In this document: one piece after another, positions 1 to 5,767 of the stretch
Layout: each line of letters begins with the position of its first letter
Position numbering within the stretch: the stretch's first letter is position 1
Assembly (NCBI GenBank): GCA_025353235.1
Contig: JANXQZ010000418.1
Location: forward strand, 1 to 8,866
Reading direction: 5' to 3'
DNA from: Bryobacterales bacterium
Lineage (GTDB): Bacteria; Acidobacteriota; Terriglobia; Bryobacterales; Bryobacteraceae
DNA: 8,866 nt
Translations under genes and position numbers: made by a program
Notes under the pieces: generated by a model
What the model was told of the DNA's origin: nothing
Database searches by the model: none
The model's input: the letters and a program-made list of their open reading frames with translations, nothing else

Positions 1-233
1 CAGCATGCTCGTCCATAAAAATCTGTTTAGCTGAAGATCCACTAGTGCTCCTTATTTCTGTTTGCAGTTATTGATTCTTGGAAGGGACGCGGGGACGGGA
101 GATCGGGCGGGCGATCCGACAAAGGGACTGGTTGCATGTCCCGTGCCATCCGTAAGTGATAGAGTGCATGGTGAACCTTGCAGCCGACAGGATCAGTTCC
201 GCCACAACGGTTGTGGCACAGGTAAACAGAAGC
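1..233. other. Non-coding stretch with small inverted repeats
   Basis: I see no convincing gene here. The open frame crossing it on the plus strand runs antisense into the lipoprotein gene and has no recognisable protein features. The stretch holds several short inverted repeats: ACGGGA at 95-100 pairs with TCCCGT at 139-144, enclosing GATCG/CGATC at 101-105/112-116; GGGAC/GTCCC lies at 124-128/138-142, and is an alternative to the outer pair because the arms overlap. A further 7-bp hairpin is at 201-217. This could be a REP-like remnant, a small structured RNA or the 3' region of the minus-strand gene. Nothing in the sequence decides between these. Confidence 0.4.
201..217 (-). terminator. 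Hairpin 17 nt past the lipoprotein stop
   Basis: GCCACAA and TTGTGGC form a perfect 7-bp stem with a 3-nt loop, 16 nt beyond the stop codon of the minus-strand lipoprotein gene. The position suits a transcription terminator. There is no T-tract on either side, so it is not a classical intrinsic terminator; it may instead stabilise the mRNA 3' end or be incidental. Confidence 0.3.
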
Positions 234-674
234 TCACCTCGGCTCTGCGACTTGAAAATCCGATTTTAGATACTGCCAGTCAGGCAATTCGTAAACGCGC
301 AGCTTGGTCGGAACGTTCGCGGTCACTTCCTTCAGTTCTTCCGGTCCAAGAGCGGGCACTTTCGCCGGAAAAGAACAGATGGGCGTGTCGCCAGGCTTCG
401 CGGTGGTGGTGCGCAAATCCACGTTCAGCATGAGATCGCCCAAATCCGCTTCCGAATGGTTGACCACCCCGAAGGTAATCTCGAGCTTGCCAGGTCCTTT
501 CTCCTTGATCCGAAATCCTACGAGCTCCAAATACTTCGCCGAAGGATTATTCTTGGGTGCAGTCGCCTGCAGCGGCTGCGTGAGCGGCGCATCTGTTTTC
601 GAAGTCCCGTCCGCTTTCGGTGAACAACCAACCAATACAACGCACAAGCCAATTGCCACGCACCATTTCCGCAT
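234..674 (-). CDS. Small secreted lipoprotein of unknown function
   Basis: The 146-residue product begins with a lipoprotein signal peptide: MRKW, a hydrophobic stretch, then the lipobox LVGC with the lipidated cysteine at residue 17. It should therefore be exported by Sec, lipidated and anchored in a membrane facing the periplasm. After a Ser/Thr/Pro/Ala-rich linker (about residues 18-45) comes a domain of about 100 residues with alternating hydrophobic strands and 'GVVNHSEADLGDLMLNV' near its centre. That pattern resembles small Ig-like or FxLyD-type beta-sandwich domains, where a 'vvN.s..' strand is common; this is a fold guess, not a family match. The ATG at 674 is chosen because the signal peptide starts exactly there. 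There is no Shine-Dalgarno, and a perfect TATAAT ends 9 nt upstream, so the mRNA may be leaderless. It diverges from the argD-like gene. Confidence 0.8.
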   Translation of the reverse strand: MRKWCVAIGLCVVLVGCSPKADGTSKTDAPLTQPLQATAPKNNPSAKYLELVGFRIKEKGPGKLEITFGVVNHSEADLGDLMLNVDLRTTTAKPGDTPICSFPAKVPALGPEELKEVTANVPTKLRVYELPDWQYLKSDFQVAEPR

Positions 675-683
675 CCATTTCGC

Positions 684-689
684 ATTATA
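684..689 (-). promoter_or_regulatory. -10 box for lipoprotein gene (TATAAT)
   Basis: The minus strand reads a perfect TATAAT here. A weak -35 (TTTATC at 707-712, three of six matches to TTGACA) lies 17 bp upstream. Transcription would begin near 677-680, only 3-6 nt before the ATG at 674. This is a consensus match only; no start site is known. Confidence 0.5.
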
Positions 690-707
690 CCGTTATGGAC
701 CGTTATG
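689..707. repeat. 9-bp direct repeat ACCGTTATG, period 10 bp
   Basis: ACCGTTATG occurs at 689-697 and again at 699-707, so the copies sit one helical turn apart on the same DNA face. They lie in the 44-bp gap between the divergent lipoprotein and argD-like genes. They fill the spacer of the minus-strand promoter and touch the plus-strand -10-like TATGAT at 704-709. A tandem operator for a regulator controlling both genes is possible. Chance or local duplication is the alternative. Confidence 0.45.
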
Positions 708-709
708 AT
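704..709 (+). promoter_or_regulatory. -10-like box for argD-like gene (TATGAT)
   Basis: TATGAT matches five of six bases of the -10 consensus and ends 9 nt before the ATG at 719. No good -35 is visible at the usual spacing. If used, transcription would start about 3 nt before the start codon, giving an essentially leaderless message. Confidence 0.35.
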
Positions 710-718
710 AAAAAGACC

Positions 719-1981
719 ATGTCGACCACTTCCTCCACCACGGAGGGGACCAGTCTCGGCGAAGAGATCAAGTCTCTTGAGCGCGAGTATCTGCTTCAGA
801 ATTACGCCCGTTATCCCGTCGTCATGCATCGCGGACGCGGCTGTTACCTGTACGACGTGGAAGGGAAGCGCTATCTCGATCTGATCTCCGGCATCGGAGT
901 AAACGCGCTCGGTTATGCCCACCCGCGCATGGTCCGAGTGATGCGCGAACAGGCGGGACTGCTGCTGCACACATCCAATCTGTACTATCACGAATACCAG
1001 GGAAAGCTAGCTGAGCGTCTGGCTAAGGCAAGCGGCCTGCAGCGCACTTTTTTCTGCAATTCCGGCGCGGAGGGAATGGAGGGTGCCATCAAGATGATCC
1101 GCGCGCATGGGCGCAAGATCGATCCGGCAAAATACGAGATTGTATCCCTCGACAACTCCTTCCATGGACGGACGACAGGCGCTATCGCCATCACCGGCCA
1201 GCCGAAGTATCGCAACGATTTCGAGCCTCTGATTCCCGGGGTGAAGTTTGTCCCCCAGAATGATTTAGTCGCGCTCGAACAGGTGGTCTCGGAACGAACC
1301 GCCGGCCTCGTGATCGAATGGATCCAGGGCGAGGGCGGCATCAACCCCATGACTACGGAATACGCCGCCAAGGCCCGGCAACTGGCTGACCGGTACAATG
1401 CTCTGCTGGTATTCGACGAGATCCAATGCGGCGTCGGACGTCCCGGTGTTTACTTCGCTTATCAAATGTCTGACCCGGTGATTCTGCCGGATGTCATGGT
1501 GGCGGCCAAGCCTCTCTCCTGCGGCATTCCGATGGGGGTGATCGTTTCCAATGAGAAGGCTGCAGCATCCATCGGCTCCGGCATGCACGGGTCCACCTTT
1601 GGCGGAGGTCCGCTGGCATGCCGACTCGCTCTGGAGTTTTTCGACATTCTCGATGAACTGCTGCCCTCGATTCGGAAGGTCGGGTGCTATTTCAGATTGA
1701 AGCTCGACGAGTTGAAAAAGCACCACGCGTTCATTAAGGAAGTGCGCGGGGAGGGGCTGATGATCGGCATGGAACTGGATATCCCCGGAAAGCAGTTGGT
1801 TCTGGACGCGCTCGAAGACGGCATGCTGATCAATTGCACGCACGATAAAGTAATCCGCTTTTTGCCGCCCTATATCATCACCGAGCGCGAGGTTGACATT
1901 GCCGTGGCAAAGCTTGCGCGCCTTCTAAAGAAGCTGAAACCTGCGCCGAGTTGCACACTCAGGCCGCCGCTCGACCTATAA
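719..1981 (+). CDS. argD: Class III PLP aminotransferase, acetylornithine type
   Basis: This 420-residue cytoplasmic enzyme (family length about 400) belongs to the class III, omega-amino PLP transaminases. Its probable role is N-acetylornithine/2-oxoglutarate transamination in arginine biosynthesis. Visible motifs are CNSGAEGMEGAIK for cofactor phosphate contact, SFHGRT with the stacking region, WIQGEGG, FDEIQCGVGR with Asp233 to bind the pyridine nitrogen, AAKPLSCGIPMG with Lys264 as the Schiff-base lysine, and HGSTFGGGPLAC. The C-terminal GEGLMIGMEL and IRFLPPYIIT segments also fit ArgD. Family-usual residues differ at two places: Trp201 for Pro in 'EPIQGEGG' and Pro242 for Thr in 'GVGRTG'. 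Start 719 is preferred; an in-frame ATG at 695 would add eight residues. Neither has a Shine-Dalgarno. Alternatives are LysJ-type or ornithine/GABA aminotransferase. No other arg genes are in view. Confidence 0.85.
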   Translation: MSTTSSTTEGTSLGEEIKSLEREYLLQNYARYPVVMHRGRGCYLYDVEGKRYLDLISGIGVNALGYAHPRMVRVMREQAGLLLHTSNLYYHEYQGKLAERLAKASGLQRTFFCNSGAEGMEGAIKMIRAHGRKIDPAKYEIVSLDNSFHGRTTGAIAITGQPKYRNDFEPLIPGVKFVPQNDLVALEQVVSERTAGLVIEWIQGEGGINPMTTEYAAKARQLADRYNALLVFDEIQCGVGRPGVYFAYQMSDPVILPDVMVAAKPLSCGIPMGVIVSNEKAAASIGSGMHGSTFGGGPLACRLALEFFDILDELLPSIRKVGCYFRLKLDELKKHHAFIKEVRGEGLMIGMELDIPGKQLVLDALEDGMLINCTHDKVIRFLPPYIITEREVDIAVAKLARLLKKLKPAPSCTLRPPLDL

Positions 1982-2005
1982 AGTATCCACCTGGTTTGAG
2001 CTTGA

Positions 2006-2025
2006 TTGGGATCCGGTGATCCGAA
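2006..2025. repeat. Imperfect inverted repeat between argD-like gene and amt
   Basis: GGATC at 2009-2013 and GATCC at 2018-2022 are perfect complements around a 4-nt loop. After one mismatch the arms extend to TT/AA. It lies 25 nt past the argD-like stop and about 22 nt before the amt start. It could be a weak terminator for the first gene (no T-tract follows) or an operator for the second. Confidence 0.3.
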
Positions 2026-2031
2026 ACCCGC

Positions 2032-2037
2032 CATAAT
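2032..2037 (+). promoter_or_regulatory. -10-like box before amt (CATAAT)
   Basis: CATAAT matches five of six -10 bases and ends 10 nt before the chosen amt ATG. No -35 is evident at 16-18 bp. It could give amt its own, nearly leaderless, transcript, but read-through from the argD-like gene 66 bp upstream is equally possible. Confidence 0.3.
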
Positions 2038-2047
2038 CGATAGGTCA

Positions 2048-3427
2048 ATGCCACGACGCATACTACTCGTCTTTTGTCTGCCCTTGTTGGCGGCAGCTCA
2101 ATCAACACCTTCCAATGAAGCCCGCCTGGCAGCCGTAGAAGCTGCCGCCAAATCGGCGCAAAGCGCAGGCGACAACGCCTGGATGCTCGTCAGCGCCGCC
2201 CTCGTCCTCATGATGACCGGACCTGGACTCGCTCTCTTCTATGGCGGCCTGGTCCGCCGGAAAAACGTCCTGGCAACCATGATGCACAGCTTCAGCCTCA
2301 TGGCCGTGGTCACCGTGTTATGGGCCGTCTGCGGTTACAGTTTCGCATTTGCCGAGGGGAGCCCCTTCTTCGGCGGGTTCCACTATCTTTTCTTGAACAA
2401 TGTGGGCAGCGCTCCCAATGCCGACTACGCTGCAACCATCCCGCAGCAGACGTTCATGATCTACCAACTCATGTTCGCGATCATCACGCCCGCGCTCATC
2501 TCGGGAGCCTTCGCCGAACGCATGAAATACAGCGCCATGCTGCTCTTCACGGTGCTGTGGACCCTGCTAGTTTACCTGCCGATGGCGCACATGGTTTGGG
2601 GGAAAGGCGGACTGCTCAACGCCTTTACCGGAGGGAAAATCCCGTGCTTCGATTTCGCCGGCGGCACGGTGGTTCACATCACTTCGGGCGTATCCGCTCT
2701 CGTATGCGCACTCTATCTCGGGAAGCGGGTCGGCTATCCCGAAGAACCGATGAAGCCTCACAGTTTGGTGTTGAGCTTCATCGGGGCGACGCTGCTCTGG
2801 GTCGGATGGTTCGGATTCAACGCTGGCAGCGCCTTGGGGGCTTCCGGGCTCGCAACTAGCGCCTTCGTAGCCACCCACTTCGGCGCGGCGGCCGCAACGT
2901 TAGGCTGGATGCTGGCCGAATGGCTACGCAGCGGCAAGCCCAGCATGCTTGGCGGAATCTCGGGCTGCGTCGCGGGACTGGTCGCCATCACCCCGGCCTC
3001 CGGCTTCGTCAAACCATTCCCAGCCTTGCTCATCGGATTTGTCGCAGGGGTCGCGTGCTTCTTGATGGTAACCGTGGTGAAAAATAAATTCGGCTATGAC
3101 GATACGCTGGATGCTTTCGGCGTTCATGGTGCCGGAGGGACTATCGGCGCGATTCTCACCGGAGTCTTCGCCACCAGCCTGATCAACGACGGCCTCAAGG
3201 ATGCGAGCGGCAAAATCCTGCCCCTGGGCTTGGTCGACGGCAAGCCGGAACAAGTGCTTTATCAAATTGGGGGCGTGCTGATCTCATGGGTGCTGGCCAG
3301 TGTGGGCACGTTGCTGATCCTGAAGATCTGCGATGTGTGGGTGGGGGTGCGGGTGTCCCGCGATCAGGAGATTGATGGCCTGGATCTCAGCATGCACGGT
3401 GAAGAAGGTTATAATTTCGAGACATAG
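2048..3427 (+). CDS. amt: Ammonium transporter (Amt/MEP/Rh family)
   Basis: This inner-membrane ammonium channel has 459 residues and is expected to act as a trimer with 11 membrane helices. It opens with a cleavable-looking signal peptide (MPRRILLVFCLPLLAAAQS), as in E. coli AmtB, followed by GDNAWMLVSAALVLMM and ALFYGGLVRRKNVL. The functional residues are present: FDFAGGTVVHI carries Asp202 and the first pore histidine, His210, and DAFGVHGAGG carries the second, His360. Their spacing of 150 residues equals that of E. coli His168/His318. AHMVWG and WFGFNAGSA supply the conserved pore Trp and Phe. The C-terminal tail (EIDGLDLSMHGEEGYNF) matches the cytoplasmic segment that communicates with GlnK. 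ATG 2048 is chosen for the signal peptide; a longer frame from TTG 2006 adds residues atypical of the family. Only a weak TAGG precedes the start. Confidence 0.96.
   Translation: MPRRILLVFCLPLLAAAQSTPSNEARLAAVEAAAKSAQSAGDNAWMLVSAALVLMMTGPGLALFYGGLVRRKNVLATMMHSFSLMAVVTVLWAVCGYSFAFAEGSPFFGGFHYLFLNNVGSAPNADYAATIPQQTFMIYQLMFAIITPALISGAFAERMKYSAMLLFTVLWTLLVYLPMAHMVWGKGGLLNAFTGGKIPCFDFAGGTVVHITSGVSALVCALYLGKRVGYPEEPMKPHSLVLSFIGATLLWVGWFGFNAGSALGASGLATSAFVATHFGAAAATLGWMLAEWLRSGKPSMLGGISGCVAGLVAITPASGFVKPFPALLIGFVAGVACFLMVTVVKNKFGYDDTLDAFGVHGAGGTIGAILTGVFATSLINDGLKDASGKILPLGLVDGKPEQVLYQIGGVLISWVLASVGTLLILKICDVWVGVRVSRDQEIDGLDLSMHGEEGYNFET
3410..3415 (+). promoter_or_regulatory. Possible internal -10 (TATAAT) for P-II gene
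   Basis: A perfect TATAAT lies inside the end of amt, 13 nt before the P-II start codon; TCAGCA at 3387-3392 is a three-of-six -35 at 17-bp spacing. The bases also encode the conserved Tyr-Asn of the Amt tail, so the match may be only a consequence of coding. If active, it would allow the P-II gene to be expressed without amt. Confidence 0.25.
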
Positions 3428-3428
3428 A

Positions 3429-3767
3429 ATGAAGAAAATCGAAGCCATCATTCAGCCCCATAAACTAGAGGAGGTCAAGGAAGCTCTAAAGGCCATTGGA
3501 ATCGATGGCATGACCATCACCGAGGTGCGCGGGCACGGACGTCAGAAAGGTCACAAAGAGGTCTATCGCGGCATGGAGTATCACGTCGACCTCCTTCCAA
3601 AGGTGAAGATGGAAATGGTCGTCCCAGACTCCCGCTCCGACGAAGTGCTGCATACCTTGGCCAGCGCGGCCAGATCAGGCAAAATTGGTGATGGCAAGAT
3701 CTTCGTCTACGAAGTGGCGGAGGCTATTCGCATCCGCAACGACGACCGAGGCGAAGGAGCTCTATAA
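3429..3767 (+). CDS. glnK: Nitrogen regulatory protein P-II (GlnK/GlnB)
   Basis: At 112 residues, this is exactly the usual P-II length. P-II trimers sense ATP/ADP and 2-oxoglutarate and, when nitrogen is plentiful, can plug the Amt channel. The sequence has the beta-alpha-beta core starting MKKIEAIIQPHKLEEVKEAL, a T-loop at about residues 37-55 with YRGMEY, and the B-loop/second signature GKIGDGKIFV. Tyr51, the uridylylation site in proteobacterial proteins, is present. The C-terminus, EAIRIRNDDRGEGAL, also fits. ATG 3429 gives the canonical N-terminus. Only one base separates it from the amt stop, and no strong ribosome site precedes it, which favours translational coupling. Linkage to amt supports the name GlnK over GlnB, but sequence alone does not separate the two. 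The order amt then P-II is the reverse of the E. coli glnK-amtB operon. Confidence 0.96.
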   Translation: MKKIEAIIQPHKLEEVKEALKAIGIDGMTITEVRGHGRQKGHKEVYRGMEYHVDLLPKVKMEMVVPDSRSDEVLHTLASAARSGKIGDGKIFVYEVAEAIRIRNDDRGEGAL

Positions 3768-3776
3768 CTTTGAATG

Positions 3777-3789
3777 GCCGCTGTGCGGC
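3777..3789 (+). terminator. Short hairpin after the P-II gene
   Basis: GCCGC and GCGGC form a perfect 5-bp GC stem with a TGT loop, 9 nt past the P-II stop. Wobble pairs could extend it slightly. No T-run follows, so it is a weak candidate for the end of the amt-glnK transcript. Confidence 0.3.
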
Positions 3790-3877
3790 TGTAGACCAGC
3801 CTGTCCGCGCAGCCTTTGCTCTCCGCCAACGACGTCTCCGACAGTTGCTCGAAGCCTGCGATGGCTGACCCTAGCGG

Positions 3878-3897
3878 TGGCGAAAAGCATATCGCCA
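3878..3897. promoter_or_regulatory. Candidate operator TGGCGA-N8-TCGCCA
   Basis: This perfect inverted repeat has 6-bp arms separated by 8 bp, centred about 52 bp before the Tat aminotransferase start. Its right arm (3892-3897) occupies exactly where a -35 element would lie relative to the extended -10 at 3912-3920. That geometry suits a dimeric repressor or activator site, but no regulator gene is nearby. A plain RNA hairpin is the alternative. Confidence 0.3.
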
Positions 3898-3911
3898 AGA
3901 CTCCATCCGCC

Positions 3912-3920
3912 TGTTATCAT
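3912..3920 (+). promoter_or_regulatory. Extended -10 promoter (TGT-TATCAT)
   Basis: TATCAT at 3915-3920 matches five of six -10 bases and is preceded by TGN, the extended -10 signature that can replace a -35. Transcription would start near 3927, giving a 5' leader of about 13 nt that contains the Shine-Dalgarno. Confidence 0.4.
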
Positions 3921-3930
3921 GATGTAAATT

Positions 3931-3936
3931 GGAGGG
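3931..3936 (+). promoter_or_regulatory. Strong Shine-Dalgarno GGAGGG
   Basis: GGAGGG lies 3 nt before the ATG at 3940. It fixes that ATG as the start and therefore keeps the twin-arginine signal peptide in the protein; the next in-frame Met (residue 20) would remove it. Few starts in this window have so clear a ribosome site. Confidence 0.65.
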
Positions 3937-3939
3937 CAG

Positions 3940-5049
3940 ATGTTAACACGCCGTGATTTAGCCAGGAATTTTAGCCTCATCGCCGCGGGAATCGCGATGG
4001 GTGGAGAGGCGGCCTACGCGCAACGCCGCAAGATCAAGGGACACAACGCCGACCTTGTACTCCTAAACGCCAACGAGAACCCCGACGGACCGCCTGCGTC
4101 CGCCATCGAGGCCATGAGTAAAATCCTGGCCAAAACAGGTCGCTATCACGACGAGGATAACGATCAGTTCAACGAACTCTTGGCCAAGTCCGAAGGCTTG
4201 CAATCCGATCAAGTCCTGGTAGGATGCGGATCCAGCGAGATCCTGCACTGCGCCGTGGACGCATTCACCTCTCCGTCTATTCCGCTGATCACGAGTGCGC
4301 CCGCCTATGAATTGCCGGTTGACATGGCGGCAGCGCAAGGCCATCCAGTGATCAAATTGCCGATGACGCCGCAGTATGGTGCCGACGTCCACGGCATGGT
4401 CGCAGCAGCCGACAAAGCGAAGGGCGGATTGATCTACGTGGTGAACCCGAATAATCCCACGTCCTCGATTACGCCGAAGGCGGACATCTCTTGGCTGATC
4501 GAAAATCTGCCCGCGAATACCGTCGCCCTGATCGACGAAGCCTATATTCACTTCGCAAAGTCGTCGCAAATGGCGAGCGCCATCCCGTACATTAAGCAGA
4601 ATAAGAACGTAGTGGTAGCGCGAACATTTTCCAAGATCTACGGCATGGCCGGATTGCGGGTCGGCTACGGGATGGGCCGCACAGACCTCATCAACAAAAT
4701 GGGCGTCTTCCGCAATAACGTGATCTCCCTCACAGGCGTATACGCAGCCAAGGCCGCAATCGCCGAGCCCACGCTGGTTCCAGAGCGCCGCGAGAAGTTC
4801 GGCAAGGTGCGTGCCGACCTCTGCGGATGGCTCGACTCGCAAAAGATCGGCTTCATTCAGCCGCATGCGAACTTCATGATGATCGATGTGAAGCGAGACG
4901 TTCGAACCGTGATTCCAGCCATGATGGAGCGCGGCGTTGCTGTAGGCCGACCCTTCCCGCCCATGGATCATTTCCTGCGCGTCACCATCGGAAGCGATGC
5001 CGATATGGCCCGCTTCAAGCAAGAGTTTGCGAAGGTGATGCAGGTCTGA
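3940..5049 (+). CDS. Tat-exported HisC-like PLP aminotransferase
   Basis: This 369-residue fold-type I PLP enzyme resembles histidinol-phosphate aminotransferase. Residues 1-28 form a twin-arginine signal: TRRDLAR with Arg4-Arg5, a short hydrophobic run, then AYA-Q as the likely cleavage site. Export of a folded, cofactor-loaded enzyme to the periplasm is therefore predicted. Catalytic motifs are intact: LNANENPDGPP near residues 42-52, GCGSSEIL, NPNNPTS (Asn172), IDEAY (Asp199), TFSKIYGMAGLRVGYG with Schiff-base Lys232, and a C-terminal LRVTIGSDADMARF with the substrate-carboxylate arginine. Export argues against a role in histidine synthesis. The natural substrate is unknown; aromatic or other amino acids outside the cytoplasm are possible. 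It has its own promoter-like elements and a strong ribosome site. Its last 35 bp overlap the end of pxpA on the other strand. Confidence 0.88.
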   Translation: MLTRRDLARNFSLIAAGIAMGGEAAYAQRRKIKGHNADLVLLNANENPDGPPASAIEAMSKILAKTGRYHDEDNDQFNELLAKSEGLQSDQVLVGCGSSEILHCAVDAFTSPSIPLITSAPAYELPVDMAAAQGHPVIKLPMTPQYGADVHGMVAAADKAKGGLIYVVNPNNPTSSITPKADISWLIENLPANTVALIDEAYIHFAKSSQMASAIPYIKQNKNVVVARTFSKIYGMAGLRVGYGMGRTDLINKMGVFRNNVISLTGVYAAKAAIAEPTLVPERREKFGKVRADLCGWLDSQKIGFIQPHANFMMIDVKRDVRTVIPAMMERGVAVGRPFPPMDHFLRVTIGSDADMARFKQEFAKVMQV

Positions 5050-5767
5050 GGAGCGGCCTCAGCTCCACGCCCGCAGCTCGTAACTTTGCAGCAACACTTG
5101 CGGCGATTCGAACCGATCCGGGTGTATCGCCGTGAATGCAGATGGTCTGGACCTTCCCCTGGGCCACCATGTCGAGGGCCTGCGCAGCCGCAATCTCTGG
5201 ATCCTCAATCAGAGCGCCTTCCAGTTTTCTTGATCGCAACGTTCCATCAGGTTCGTAACGGCGGTCCGCGAAGGCTTCCGCTGCGACCGCGAATCCGGCC
5301 GACCGGAACACTTGCAGCATGGGCGAGCCAGCCAAACCCACGAGCACGACGTCTTGTCGGCAGCGCGCCACCCCGCGAGCAATCGCTTCCGCAATCCAGC
5401 CGCCCTTTACGGCCTGGTTATAGAGAGCGCCATGCGGCTTCACATGCGTGATGGCGGCCCCGCACTTCGCGGCAATCCGGCTAAACGCGTCGACTTGCGC
5501 GTAAACAAACTCCAAGATGTCCGCAGGCGTCATCTCTAATTCGACCCGCCCGAAGTTGGCTCGATCCGGATAGCCTGGATGCGCGCCCACCGCCAGCCCG
5601 TGCCGGAGCGCCTGCAGGATGGTGGTTTCCATGCTGCTCTCGTCACCAGCGTGGCCTCCGCAGGCAATGTTCACAGACGTAATAGATGCCATGAGAGCTT
5701 CCTGCGTGCCATCGGCGATCGCTTCCGGCACCTCGCCCATATCGCAGTTCAGATCGATGCTTTTCAT
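5015..5767 (-). CDS. pxpA: 5-oxoprolinase subunit A (LamB/YcsF family)
   Basis: The 250-residue product has the usual length for PxpA. In bacteria PxpA works with PxpB and PxpC to open 5-oxoproline (pyroglutamate), a spontaneous damage product of glutamine and glutamate, to glutamate using ATP. Family motifs are all visible: DLNCDMGE at residues 5-12, VNIACGGHAGD at 32-42, GAHPGYPDR at 61-69 with His63 and Asp68, THVKPHGALYN, EAFADRRYEPDGTL and ICIHGDTPGS. The start overlaps the MFS stop in an ATGA arrangement, and AGGAG lies 10 nt upstream within the MFS gene, so the two genes are translationally coupled. No pxpB or pxpC is visible in the window; they may be elsewhere, or this paralogue may act differently. 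Its last 12 codons overlap the convergent aminotransferase gene. Confidence 0.93.
   Translation of the reverse strand: MKSIDLNCDMGEVPEAIADGTQEALMASITSVNIACGGHAGDESSMETTILQALRHGLAVGAHPGYPDRANFGRVELEMTPADILEFVYAQVDAFSRIAAKCGAAITHVKPHGALYNQAVKGGWIAEAIARGVARCRQDVVLVGLAGSPMLQVFRSAGFAVAAEAFADRRYEPDGTLRSRKLEGALIEDPEIAAAQALDMVAQGKVQTICIHGDTPGSVRIAASVAAKLRAAGVELRPLLRPASPSQTLA
5046..5062. terminator. Hairpin at the convergent gene ends
   Basis: CTGAGG and CCTCAG form a perfect 6-bp stem with a 5-nt loop. It spans the stop codon of the plus-strand aminotransferase and codons near the end of pxpA. It could act in both directions, since it lies where the two transcripts meet. There is no T-tract on either strand, so termination is unproven. 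Confidence 0.3.

Noticed and set aside
62..433. Plus-strand open frame of 123 codons at the left end
   Set aside because: Half of it is antisense to the lipoprotein gene, whose signal peptide and lipobox are convincing; no motif or ribosome site supports it.
1992..2007. Sigma-54-like sequence before amt (TGG-N7-TTGA)
   Set aside because: The -24/-12 elements need TGG and TTGC with eight bases between; here there are seven and the GC of the -12 element is missing. It was tempting because amt genes are often nitrogen-regulated.
3684..3767. Possible frameshift at the end of the P-II gene, because an alternative frame continues to 3927
   Set aside because: The P-II protein is already full length at 112 residues with a normal C-terminus, so the alternative frame is chance.
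4063..5022. Long minus-strand open frame of 319 codons opposite the Tat aminotransferase
   Set aside because: It is rich in His, Val, Asp and Arg as expected from the antisense of a GC-rich gene, has no recognisable motif, and is wholly covered by a gene with intact catalytic residues.
3940..5049. Calling this gene hisC of histidine biosynthesis
   Set aside because: The Tat signal predicts an exported enzyme and no his genes are adjacent, so the family resemblance is not enough for that name.
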